This document shows, in pieces, positions 1 through 8,778 of a stretch of 18,905 nucleotides of DNA. A program made the position numbers and the translations under genes. Within the stretch, counting starts at the first letter, position 1, and each line of letters starts with the position of its first letter. This stretch comes from Chromera velia (taxonomy: Eukaryota > Sar > Chromeraceae): positions 1 to 18,905 of the forward strand of contig JAHBMJ010002442.1 in assembly GCA_018398765.1 (NCBI GenBank), given 5' to 3'. Below the pieces are notes generated by a model. It searched no databases, had not been told where the DNA came from, and worked only from the letters and a program-made list of their open reading frames with translations.

Positions 1-1984
1 AACGGTAATCATACAGCGGCATGGCGGCCGTGTGAAAACAAACAGGAGCGGTAGTGGATGCCCAATGATGCCCACTTACAATCAAAAAGTCATTTTGATG
101 GTCTACCTCACAAACTGCAGTGCAGGCGACTAATTTTTTTTTGCCTCAATTAGATTGCCTATGTATGTAAAGTCCAGCGCTTTACCGGCTCGTAGTTGAC
201 GTTAGTCATCAGCTGGCCTACAGACTATAAGCTACAGTAGCTTACAGTAGATCGACTGACAGCTTAGATATTATTACATACACAAAAGAGGCACAGAGAA
301 CGATTCACACATAGCAGTATACATACATATATACAAAAGTAAACACACAAATACTGTTACGTGTATTTGCTTGCCCGGATTGCCTATTGCGCATGCGATT
401 GCTTCTAGTTTAACTCATCAAGCAAATTATGCATCCTTAGTTATATCTAGAACGGTCCTCTCAAAAGACCCCTACTGTTTCACTGTTGCGCTAACCTTTA
501 CCATAGAATCTAGTATTGCGTAGATTGAATCTACGCATATATATATCTACCCATCTAAATTTTAGATCTAAATTTCACTAAGTTTCACAATCTTTGAGGG
601 CTGAATAATTATTTTTTGTACTAGTTTTCACAATATAAAAAGAACGGGATACACCCAACCAGTTGGGTGAGTGCCTCGGGGGGCCATTTAGGGGGTCGGC
701 CATAATTTGATTGCATGATGTTAAACGCGTACCATCAGGGGCTTGGGTATGTCTTGCCTGTAACGGGCAAGTATCGGGGGCTACGCAGCAACGCATACAA
801 AATATGCTTTTCGGGACTGCATATATGTATGCACGCTCATACAACTCCATGCGAGTTACTTGAGGGGCACGTATATCATGAAGAGCGAATTAAGTATAAT
901 TAATGCGATCGCAGCTCCATGTGAGTTGCTTGAGGGGCATATTTTGGAATCAGAGAGACACCGTGACAAACAAATAAACAGACAGACACCGAACCCCCCC
1001 CCCCAAAAATGAAAAAATGCGTTATGCGAGTGCGTGCGATCTCAGGGCCTCTCGGCTGATCTCAGCAAAGCTGAGCTGCCCCCCGAGGCAATGGGAAGCT
1101 TGAATTGGCCAATTGGGCCCGGGTTTAATTAGCTATGCTTATACTCGCTTCATGTACTGATTTTTAGTACTATAAGTATATTTAGAGGTATATAAGATGT
1201 TTTAGCAGGGGTGACTTCAAGTTTGTAAGGGTGACTTCTGCGTAGACTTCTGCATGGTAGAACGTAGTAGAACGGCAACAGTGCTCTATCTAAGGCTAGT
1301 AGACCTAAAGTCCAATTAAATCACTATCACAGCCAATTTAAGTTTTCAACTCTTTAATTGGATCACAAGAAATGTATCTTCAAAAACTATAGAATTTAGT
1401 CTAGAATTTAGTGAAAGTAAGTGAACGCTACACGAGTAGATACGACTCATCATAAGAATAGATTCCGCAGTAAATTCCACTGAATTAAACTGATCCCTTA
1501 AATTAATTCCACTCAATTGAAGTGATAATAAAGTCTTATCTCCTTTGAGCAGCAAATTATATTCTTGTCCACCGTTGTCTCTAGCATTGTCTGTTGACCC
1601 CCTAGATCTATTTGTGCGCGCTAGTGTGCGAGATCCCCTGGCTCGCGCGCCTCGATCCGTACAGATTTAGTTACAAATGCCCTCGATTTGTCGATTGACC
1701 CCAGTGGACCCCCTTTGTTACAACAGCACTAGCAACAGCATTTAATCTCTCTTCTCCGAGAGGTGTGCCTTTTTTTCTTCTGACAGGAAAATAACCCTCA
1801 CGCACGTATTCAGCGAACCCACACAAAAAAGAAACGAAAAACCTTGTGGAGAAGCATGAATTATGCAGTCATCGCTGCAGACGGACGGACTCAGACGGAC
1901 CTTCTCCCTTCTCTCCTCTCTTCTCCTCAGTACGTCACTACAAAAGGACGAGGAGGGGGCGCTCACTCCCCCCCCCCTTCCTCC
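1..1984. other. AT-rich spacer, no gene seen
   Basis: No convincing coding frame lies here; all open frames are short and lack the G/C-rich third positions of the genes further right. The stretch is AT-rich with scattered TA-rich runs. It contains a direct repeat (845-939) and a few small inverted repeats, for example ACCCAAC/GTTGGGT at 653-668, CTTGCC/GGCAAG at 753-771 and CTCAGC-AAA-GCTGAG at 1061-1075. The right end, about 1740-1984, is probably the 3' UTR of the minus-strand GST-like gene. TTTAAT at 1741-1746 reads ATTAAA on that strand and could be its poly(A) signal. Confidence 0.6.
845..939. repeat. 25-bp direct repeat, 70-bp period
   Basis: The 25-bp stretch at 845-869, which begins CTCCATG and ends TTGAGGGGCA, recurs at 915-939 with two transitions (C to T and A to G). 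The spacer between the copies is unrelated. It looks like a partly decayed local duplication. Confidence 0.7.
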
Positions 1985-1986
1985 TC
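1948..1986 (-). other. G/C-rich hairpin after the GST-like stop codon
   Basis: On the minus strand the bases just after the TGA at 1985-1987 run into a GAGGAGG/poly-G segment. It can pair with CCCCCTCCTC about 20 nt further on, with a bulge and a small loop. The G run could also form a quadruplex. It sits at the start of the presumed 3' UTR. Folding is inferred by eye. Confidence 0.35.
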
Positions 1987-2285
1987 ATGTCCCCCCTGGT
2001 GGCCGAGGTTGAGGTTGGGCCTGCGCCCCAGACGCAGACTTGACAGCAGGTCCATTTGACGAACTCGGGTGGCAGCCGCTCTGTCCCCTCTGCTCCCCCA
2101 TACCGACAGAGGAAAGGGGAGGTGCGGTCGACGGAGAGACGGACGATGATGATGAAGAGGAAGAAGAAGAAGAAGCAGGCGCGTCTCCCTTCACCAGACC
2201 CTTCAAAGACTGACAGCCGGACAGAGACTCTTTTGAGCTTCCTCCTGCTGTTCCTGGTCCTTGTTGGTCGTGCTGTGCCTTCGCT
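1985..2285 (-). CDS. GST-like protein, last exon (serine-rich C-terminal tail)
   Basis: This is the terminal exon of the minus-strand GST-like gene. A clean 3' splice site precedes it: a pyrimidine-rich stretch, a CTGAC branch-like motif, then GCATGCAG ending at 2286. The exon opens with one base completing a split codon, which fits the donor of the upstream exon at 2739 (AG|A), and then runs open to TGA at 1985-1987. It encodes about 100 residues. A polar start beginning AKAQHDQQG is followed by a run of eleven serines from a TCT/TCA-type microsatellite (about 2145-2180), and then a Ser/Pro/Gly/Gln-rich end finishing PRPPGGT. No domain is visible and it is probably disordered. Such a tail is not part of a typical GST. 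The splice model rests on phase and site quality only. Confidence 0.55.
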
Positions 2286-2528
2286 CTGCATGCGTCAGTC
2301 AAAGGAAAAATTTAGAGGGAAAGCAACGCAGAGGGAGGGAGTCGGAAGTCAATGAGCAAGTATGAATAGGAACAACTACAAAACACTCGCAGGAGAAGAG
2401 GCGAAGTCGACAGAGTGACTTCTTTTTCTCTCACACACAGACATACATAAACACACACAACCATACACGTATTCATGCACCCATCCAGAAAGGCACAGAA
2501 TGCACCGTCTGTCTCTTTCTCTCTCTTG

Positions 2529-2577
<49 letters not shown>

Positions 2578-2580
2578 ACA
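2529..2580. repeat. (CT)n(CA)n compound microsatellite in the GST-like intron
   Basis: Twelve CT units (2529-2552) pass directly into fourteen CA units (2553-2580), followed by GATATACA and a short alternating CG block near 2593-2601. It lies inside the proposed 453-nt intron 2286-2738 of the minus-strand GST-like gene, together with other CA- and CT-rich DNA. Confidence 0.95.
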
Positions 2581-2738
2581 GATATACATCCACGCGCGCG
2601 CGCATTCACACACGCAAACGCACAGGGTCTGCCTGTATACGCCCCTCCCGCCTCTCTCTTTCTCCCCCTCTCTCTCTTGCGCGCGTAAATTTTTTTTTCT
2701 TTTTTAAAAAAAAGGGGCTGAACGAACAACAGAGAGAC

Positions 2739-3033
2739 CTGCAGAGGGAGTCCCAGAGCTCCAGTGTGCGTGTGATACTCTCTGCAGCCCCCGCGTTTGC
2801 GAGTGCCTCCATGGTTCTGTTCATGTACTCAGCCACCCCCTCCCTATCCCAACATGACTTGAACGTTTCCCCGTACGCCCACTCAGACGTCAACTTAAAC
2901 AGCCACAGCGTGGGGCTCCATGCAAGGTCGGCCAGGCACAACTTGTCCCCCCCCACGCACCAAGCCCCCGGGCCGTTCATTCGAATGACATGCAAGAGAC
3001 CAACAAGAGCCTCGTCAAGGAGACGCCTCGCTC
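2739..3033 (-). CDS. Glutathione S-transferase-like C-terminal domain exon
   Basis: The exon encodes about 98 residues that resemble the all-helical C-terminal domain of cytosolic glutathione S-transferases, which forms much of the hydrophobic co-substrate pocket. The key stretch is WCVGGDKLCLADLAWSP. It matches the GST pattern of a short GD/K turn, then (S/C)-x-A-D-L at the start of helix 6, where the aspartate is the conserved N-capping residue. Amphipathic helices flank it (RRLLDEALVGLLHVI before, EGVAEYMNRTMEALANAG after). The exon starts after a model acceptor, a T-run followed by TGCATGCAG (phase 1). It ends at CTGCAG|GTCTCT (phase 2), which matches the next exon. The thioredoxin-fold N-terminal half with the glutathione-binding Ser/Tyr/Cys was not found. 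Only 634 bp separate this exon from the ankyrin start, so upstream exons are short, lie beyond that gene, or are lost. GST or GST-fold relative (eEF1B-gamma, metaxin-like) cannot be separated here. Confidence 0.6.
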
Positions 3034-3667
3034 CTGCATGCAAAGTAAAAAAAACAGACAAACACAAGACATGAAACAAAGCACAGGACGGACAACACAC
3101 GGAAGCATTTCATTCATAAGTGTCTACCACGACAATCTGAAAGTCCCCGGCAAGAAACACAGCAAAAGTTCTCTTTTGCACGTTCGCACACAGAGACTAC
3201 ACCTTGGCATCACCAAAGGCAGTGACACTGTCACAAAATGCCAAGAAAGGTGACATGCATGCCATGGTGGGCCGGCGCCCCGGCCGCCGCGTGCCCACCT
3301 ACGTGCAGCGTGTACAAAGTCAGGCACATGCAGTCAAGCACCTTCGATATCCTTCGATCTGCTCTTTGCTTGCACTGAAAGGACGCACACTGCGAGAGTG
3401 CACACATCAGCCGAAGAACTGGCTTGATGCATGATCGCATAACTCGCTTATCTCTGCTTCGTGCTCCGACATGCAGTGAATGTCTTTCTGAATCAACGCA
3501 CTGACACTATCTCGAGGAGGCCGACACTTGAACCGTCGGTCTAGCTGTGACCATCCGTCTACATCTGCAGATTTCTACACCAGCCTTCGCATTCGTGCCA
3601 TCCGCTAAGAGACACTGCCGTATTTTCACAAGACGTTCCGAAACGGCTCAGGCAGCTGGCTGACAGG
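3034..3667. other. Interval between GST-like exon and ankyrin gene
   Basis: On the minus strand this should hold the intron, and possibly the missing 5' exons, of the GST-like gene. On the plus strand, roughly the last 200 bp are the likely 5' UTR and promoter of the ankyrin gene. Short frames exist, such as minus 3231-3440 with a fragment LTLYTLHVGG that faintly resembles a GST first strand. None joins the GST-like exon at 3033 with a good donor in phase 1, so none is called as coding. TGCATGCA occurs at 3035-3042, overlapping the GST-like splice acceptor. Confidence 0.4.
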
Positions 3668-5158
3668 ATGAATCAGAAGGAGGAGACGGCTCTCACCCCA
3701 GGGACAGAAGTCTACCTGGAAGAGCTGAACACGTGGAAGGGTTCCTTTCTCTCCTCTCTCCAGTCAGCCTTGCATGGAATTGAACAGGTTGAGACCCTGC
3801 TGAGAAAGAAAGCCTCTTCGAAGAGCGGTGCTGTGTCTTCTGCTGCTTCCACCACCCCGCCCGAGAGGACCCCGGTGGTTGCTGAAGGGGATGTTGCTGC
3901 TTTGCAGTCTCTGAAAGAGGTGGGAGGGGACTTCTTGCAGAAAGTGCGGGGGTGTCTGGGAGAAGTTGTCAGCAGACACTATGAGATGGATCTGTCCCAA
4001 TTCTTTCAAAAGGGGCACGGGGTGGGCAAATTGATGCGTTCCTTCCGTTCCGTGGCGCCGCCCGATTTTCGCACGGCGCTCTGTGCCTTCATGAGAGGGG
4101 AAACAGACAGAGACGGGGTGAGGCTGTACCTGAAGGTGGGCGCAGATGTGAATGGGTTGGTGGGGGGGCAGACCGCAGTGCTGCAGGCGATCTGTGCAGA
4201 CAGCATGGAAGCCCTGCAAATGACTGTGGAGGAGGGGGGGGCAGATTTGGAGGTGAGGGCGGGTGCGGATGCGGATTTGATGCTTGATGAACTTACAGGG
4301 GTGCCCTCTGTCCTGAGGGGGGACACTGCCTTAGTGGCTGCGTGCCGTCAACGTCGGTGGCAGATGGTTGACTATCTGGTCGAACAGGGGGCAGACGTGG
4401 AGGCAACAGACGCACAGGGCAAGAAGGTTCTTTGCGTTGCTTCCGAAGCCGCGTTTTGCCAGTTGCGTCGGTTGGATGACGACAGCGACGTGCCGGGCAA
4501 TCACCACACCACAGCGCCCTGTCCCCCCGTCCTGAAGGCTGAGGACACGGCGCTCCGCTCTGCTGTGAGCGAGAGGCTGCGTGTGCTCATTGGGAAGACA
4601 TCGGATGAAGATCTGAAGAATATGGAAGTGCGGCCTGCGGGGTGGTGGGTCACCTCTTCGCTGTTGCATCTCTTCGTCCGCATGCGTTTTGGAAATTTGG
4701 TAGAGCTCCTTTTAGACCGGGGGGTGGATGCGGACACGGGGGATTGGCAGGGTCTCTCCCCTTTGTGTCGTGCCGCGCAAGGAGGCAGTCTCAGCCTGAT
4801 GCTGCTGTTGATTGAGAGAGGCGCAGACGTCCAGAGACGCGTACCACCAGGCACGAGGCTGCACGAGGGAGACACCGTGCTGATGGCTGCAGTGAGAGGT
4901 GGGTTTAGGTTGGCTCCCGAGAGGATGGAGAAAGTCGTCTCGATTCTCCTCGACCGGGGGGCTGATGTCAACGCGCAGGGGAACAGAGGGAGGTCGGTCC
5001 TCCATACGGCAGTGGAGAGACAGGCCAAAGTTGAGACAGTCAAATTTCTCGTTGAGAAAGGGGCAGATAGAGAGATAAGGGATGTTCACGGGAAAACACC
5101 AAGGGACGTGGCCGTCGATAGGAATTATCCCAAGGAGCTCATAGCCGTTCTCTCCTGA
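3668..5158 (+). CDS. Ankyrin-repeat protein, 496 aa, intronless
   Basis: Ankyrin repeats are about 33-residue helix-loop-helix units that bind partner proteins; no enzymatic motif is visible. The N-terminal 135 residues form a helical, partly Ser/Thr-rich region starting MNQKEETALTPG, with a coiled-coil-like stretch near residues 18-45 (LNTWKGSFLSSLQSALHGIE). About seven repeats follow. Clear ones are near 138-200 (LYLKVGADVNG and a degenerate partner), 217-252 (GDTALVAACRQRRW, LVEQGADVEATDAQGKK), 330-358 (LVELLLDRGVDADTGDWQG), 361-392, 404-440 (ILLDRGADVNAQGNRG) and 441-475 (FLVEKGADREIRDVHGK), ending in a capping half-repeat. An insertion of about 75 residues (near 255-328) splits the array. 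The start ATG has A at -3. The frame is open for 1.49 kb with G/C-rich third positions, while neighbouring genes are intron-split. Binding partner and location are unknown. Confidence 0.93.
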   Translation: MNQKEETALTPGTEVYLEELNTWKGSFLSSLQSALHGIEQVETLLRKKASSKSGAVSSAASTTPPERTPVVAEGDVAALQSLKEVGGDFLQKVRGCLGEVVSRHYEMDLSQFFQKGHGVGKLMRSFRSVAPPDFRTALCAFMRGETDRDGVRLYLKVGADVNGLVGGQTAVLQAICADSMEALQMTVEEGGADLEVRAGADADLMLDELTGVPSVLRGDTALVAACRQRRWQMVDYLVEQGADVEATDAQGKKVLCVASEAAFCQLRRLDDDSDVPGNHHTTAPCPPVLKAEDTALRSAVSERLRVLIGKTSDEDLKNMEVRPAGWWVTSSLLHLFVRMRFGNLVELLLDRGVDADTGDWQGLSPLCRAAQGGSLSLMLLLIERGADVQRRVPPGTRLHEGDTVLMAAVRGGFRLAPERMEKVVSILLDRGADVNAQGNRGRSVLHTAVERQAKVETVKFLVEKGADREIRDVHGKTPRDVAVDRNYPKELIAVLS

Positions 5159-5209
5159 CCCCCCGCTGCATGAATCTGCTTGCACCATGCATGTCGATCA
5201 TGAGGGGAG

Positions 5210-5215
5210 AATAAA
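5210..5215 (+). promoter_or_regulatory. AATAAA poly(A) signal of the ankyrin gene
   Basis: A perfect AATAAA lies 52 bases after the TGA of the ankyrin reading frame. That is a usual distance for a compact 3' UTR. Confidence 0.6.
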
Positions 5216-5330
5216 CAGCCACAGCTTAGCCTAGCCCGATCGTTCGTTTATGCATACAAGCACATACGTCATAGGGGAAGGAGAGGGGTCGTGTCATGGA
5301 TCCAGGGACGTGTTGGGTGTAGTCATTCGA

Positions 5331-5432
5331 TTTGTTTGTGTGCATGTGCATGGAGGAGGTTTGACTGGCTTCAGAAGACAGGTTTGTTTGTGTGCATGTG
5401 CATGGAGGAGGTTTGATTGGCTTCAGAAGACA
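5331..5432. repeat. Two-copy 52-bp tandem repeat
   Basis: The 50-bp stretch at 5331-5380, starting TTTGTTTGTGTGCATGTGCA and ending CTTCAGAAGACA, is repeated at 5383-5432 with one C/T difference and a GG spacer. Near-identity suggests a recent duplication. It lies in the spacer after the ankyrin gene. Confidence 0.93.
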
Positions 5433-5602
5433 TCGAACAATCAGACCCTGAAGATCCTCGGGCCTCTCGCCCTGTGCGCTGCCTTTTAGATGCGTGTGTG
5501 AATGTGTGTGTTTTTTTCTTGCAGACACATCAAGGAGCGTTTGTTTGCGCGTCTAGATACTTAGCTTTATGCATGTAAGGCGCGAATCTTTGTCTGTCAC
5601 GG

Positions 5603-5641
5603 TCTCTCTCTCTCTCTCTCTCTCTCCCTCCCTCCCTCCCC

Positions 5642-5709
<68 letters not shown>

Positions 5710-5715
5710 GTGTGT
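5603..5715. repeat. (TC)n(CCCT)n(TC)n(TG)n compound microsatellite
   Basis: A TC run (5603-5626) is followed by CCCT units (to about 5648), a second TC run (to about 5677) and a TG run (to about 5715). It joins a polypurine/polypyrimidine block to an alternating purine-pyrimidine block. Confidence 0.95.
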
Positions 5716-6566
5716 CCTGTCTGTCTGCCTGTCTGTCTTTGACCAACTTATTTGACCATTGAAGTTTATTCACGCGTGATCGATGGTAATTTCTAGGGTA
5801 ATTTTTTGAAGCCTTTGTGTGTCTTCGGACGGCAGGTCGGCTAAGTTGATGGCTTGAAAGCATCAATTTCGCACAAGATCTTGTAGATCTTTTTTTTTTT
5901 CGTCTATGATGATCAAAGTGTTCCTACATAACTGAAAAGTAAATATTAAATAAAGCACTAACTTATATTGGAGCTAGTATTGGAGGATGTGTTTCCGTAA
6001 TTTATCTGTTTTAAGACATAGTCAACGTTAATTAAGGCTGAGTTACTGGCAGTTAGCCTGAGTTAAGGCCTAAATTAGGAGTTAGTGTCTAAGTTATCAC
6101 TGACCAAGTCGCCATAAAGTTAGGCACCTTGTGAAACCTATCTAAATTCACTTGAATTATCTTAAAATTTATAGATTCATCAAATTCGGAGCATTGATTT
6201 AAAGTTTGTTCCTAGTGTCTGGCCTATACGTCTTTCATCTCTTCCTTCTGTCCTGGTTACTGCTCTCGCTGCTAGCTCTCCCTCTCATGCGACCTTATAA
6301 TTCATCAAATTCTATATTAAATTTTGTAATTAATGATCAAATTGCAAAATGACAAGATTTCATCTCCCGAGTAAATAAACTCATTGATTATAATAATTAA
6401 AATTAAATCATGTAGTTATTAAGAGCGGCCTAGTCTATGAAAACGTCTATCAATGTTTTTTTCAGTGACAAATTGTCACACTATTAGTACAAACCATAGA
6501 AATATCCTTTAGGTTTTAGTATCACATCATTTTACGTAAAATCCCAATTTTCTGTTTTGCACATCT
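5716..6566. other. AT-rich spacer, no gene seen
   Basis: No coding frame of substance is present. The stretch is strongly AT-rich, with short repeated words around AGTTA/TTAAGG at 6010-6100 and a 10-bp palindrome CAAGATCTTG at 5874-5883. The right end is presumably the 3' UTR of the minus-strand membrane-protein gene. No AATAAA was found on that strand close to its stop. Confidence 0.55.
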
Positions 6567-7680
6567 TCACTCAATCGACGAAACGATTGTTGGCAACTTC
6601 ATGAAGAGCACTGCCAGAACGAACAACGTCCCAATAAACGTCACACTTCCAGGGAAAACCCGTTGGCCTAGATGGATCACGTATGTGACTAGATTGAACA
6701 GACCCCCCAACAGAAGACCCGTCTTCTTGTCCAGCACCGCAAGTACCAGCTCTCCAATCGAAAGCACAAGCACGGCTTCAGCGGGAATCATACTCAAAGG
6801 CCGCCCCCTGTCTACAGGAGTACCCAAAAGCACCCACAAGGAGAATAAAGTGAAACCCAACGGACCCAAAATCAACCCCGCAAGAGTGCCAAACCCAAAT
6901 ACACTTAACTGTTGAGATGCAATATCACGACCCATTATTAGAAGCAAAACGTTCCAGACCAGAAACCCCACCAACCAACAATCGCGATCCGACAATCTTA
7001 TCCCAGCTCTCCCACCCTCCCCCCTCTCTTCTCTCCGCACCCCCCGCAACGTCCGCGAAGCACTAGATGTCTCAAACAACCACGCTAAAGTCCACAACAC
7101 AAGCGAGACAAGACCGCACACGGCAGAGGCAAATAGCCCACACCGCACCGAAGCTCCCACCCACCCTTGCACCACCCCAGCGTACACGGACAGTTCCACA
7201 GCCCTCTCTACAGGCTGCACAGGTCTCTCACGGCTCCCAAAAGACAACACAGGAGCGGGAAGAAGGCAGAAGAGGGACAGGAGCAGGGCACAGCCCCCGA
7301 CAGTCTCAACAAAAAAAGCCAATTCAGAAGAAGAAACAAACCCAAAAACCCCGATTGCTTCCCTCTCAAATACAGACAGAACAAACCACACCAACCCCCC
7401 CATTCCTCGGTAGCCCTTCCAGGCCTGCAGCAGAAAAGTGTATCCCACCAGGCCGACCACCATCCACGCCCCCCCTCCTTCCAAGCGTATCGTTGCCACC
7501 CCCTTCGCACACACTCTCCACAAGTCCGCCACGCTCCAGATCACCATCACCCCTGTGGGCACAGCAAGAGGACCGAAAGGAACAGTGCGAAGAAGAATCA
7601 CCCCTGACGCAACCGACGGCACCCCTGCCATCACCCTCACTCGAGGGTCCCACATCGCAAGGGGGTTCTCGCACTTCATG
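6567..7680 (-). CDS. Multi-pass membrane protein, last exon (about nine TM segments)
   Basis: The exon encodes about 370 residues dominated by hydrophobic segments. They include MVVGLVGYTFLLQAW, FASAVCGLVSLVLWTLAWLF, WLVGFLVWNVLLLIMG, FGTLAGLILGPLGFTLFSLW, EAVLVLSIGELVLAVL, LLLGGLFNLVTYVIHLG and VTFIGTLFVLAVLFMKL. These make roughly nine membrane passes joined by short loops, with one charged loop (RGVRREERGEGGRAG). The upstream frame closes at a TGA near 7695, and the only AG between that stop and the coding stretch is CTGCAG ending at 7681, giving a phase-2 acceptor. Two donors in the upstream exon (after 8779, or a few codons later) are also phase 2, so I join the two exons into one gene of at least 739 codons. 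I do not recognise the family. No transporter signature or catalytic motif was seen. An independent gene starting at the ATG at 7679 remains possible. Confidence 0.75.
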
Positions 7681-8084
7681 CTGCAGCACATCAATCATTT
7701 ACACATCGCATGCAAAACAAATTAAGGGTTTGTTTGTTCGTCTGTCTGACGACAGAAAGTGAACAGACTTCATCATGCCGAATGAATCAAACAGATGGAC
7801 TGGAAAGAAGGCAGAGACGCAAATGAAGCAGAGGCAACCACCACGAGAGGCTGTGTGTCTGCAGATCCACGTCTTGATTGACCCATCTCGCTCAGTCTTT
7901 CGATTTGGGCTGAAGTTCCGGACAGGCAATGCTGATAATAACAAAAGAGCTGCAAGCACACGAAGAAGGGTATTCTTTTCTTCACTTTTGAAACAGCACT
8001 TCAGAAGGGACATATGGCAGGATGCGGAACCTTTCTCTCTTCTGTGTACTTACACACACCCACACACTCACACAGTGACACCCT

Positions 8085-8087
<3 letters not shown>

Positions 8088-8124
<37 letters not shown>

Positions 8125-8157
8125 TGCACAGGGAGGGAGGGAGGGAGGGAGGGAGGG
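8088..8157. repeat. (CA)n and (GGGA)n microsatellites
   Basis: An uninterrupted CA run (8088-8122) is followed after GATGCA by about seven GGGA units (8131-8157). It lies inside the intron of the minus-strand membrane-protein gene. Confidence 0.95.
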
Positions 8158-8660
8158 CGGGAGGAAGGGAGACACGAAGAACTGACAGACACCGAAAGAC
8201 GAAGGGAGAGGGAAAGGGAGACCAAGAGATACGAGCAAAGTGAAAGGAACACAGATAAGAAAGCCGGCAGGCTGCGAGTCCGCTCAGCAGGCGGGTCAGG
8301 AGGCGAGCGGGCAGGCAGACAGACAAAGGGGGGGAAGAGAAGGAGAAGGACAGCGAGAGAAGGAGGGAGAGCCCGAGGGAGAGCGCGCTCGCGCGCGCGC
8401 GCGAGAGAGAGAGAGAAGATAGAAGGAAAGAAGGTGGGAAAGAAGAAAGGAAAGAAGGTAGAAAGAAGGAACGAAAGAAAGAAAGAAAGAAAGAAAGAAG
8501 AAACTTGGAGAGAAAGAAGAAAAGAAAAGAGAAGAAACTTGGAGAGGAAGAAAAAAAGAAAGAGACAACAGAAAGCATCTTGTACGGACGGAAGAAAGAG
8601 AAGAAAGGAATAAAGGAAGAAGAAAAAGACAATACAGGAAGGAAAGGAGGGAGGGATGGA
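8158..8660. repeat. Long purine-rich tract with embedded CG block
   Basis: The plus strand is overwhelmingly A and G over about 500 bp, densest at 8400-8660, with GAAA/GAAG units such as (GAAA)n at 8474-8500. An alternating CG block at 8383-8403 interrupts it. The minus-strand transcript would carry a long C/U-rich intron segment. Confidence 0.9.
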
Positions 8661-8778
8661 GAGACAGACTGCATGTCTTTTCGGTGTTTTTGCCTCACTT
8701 CAGATAGTCCGAAAAAAAGAAAAGAAAAAGTTCTACACGGGAAAGACGCACAACCGACCAACAGACCAACTGGCTGAC

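Larger units (their letters stand above)
7681..8778 (-). other. 1.1-kb intron of the membrane-protein gene
   Basis: This is the proposed intron between the two membrane-protein exons: donor CTCTG|GTCAGC, acceptor CTGCAG. It contains a (CA)n run (8088-8122), GGGA units (8131-8157), a long purine-rich tract (about 8158-8660) and an alternating CG block (8383-8403). All open frames here are low-complexity translations of these repeats. Confidence 0.5.

Noticed and set aside
721-790. Small inverted repeats resembling a tRNA or snRNA
   Set aside because: No tRNA A/B box pair, anticodon stem or known snRNA motif could be laid out over it.
2475-3074. 199-codon plus-strand frame with SLSLSL and HTHTHT runs
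   Set aside because: Its left part is microsatellite translation and its right part is opposite the GST-like exon.
3204-3434. 76-codon plus-strand frame before the ankyrin gene
   Set aside because: There is no splice link to the ankyrin frame, which has its own good ATG. It overlaps a region that may belong to the GST-like gene on the other strand.
4501-5188. Long minus-strand frames opposite the ankyrin gene (180 and 158 codons)
   Set aside because: They are the complement of a clear ankyrin-repeat coding frame with no recognisable features of their own.
7067-7762. 231-codon plus-strand frame, Pro/Ser/Thr/Gln-rich
   Set aside because: It lies opposite the hydrophobic exon of the minus-strand membrane protein. 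Its Pro/Ser/Gln bias is what the complement of Gly/Val/Leu-rich codons gives, and it has no splice or start context.
8014-8761. Frames of about 200 codons on both strands rich in Arg/Lys/Glu or Ser/Phe/Leu
   Set aside because: They are translations of the CA, GGGA and GAAA repeats and the purine-rich tract, not protein-like sequence.
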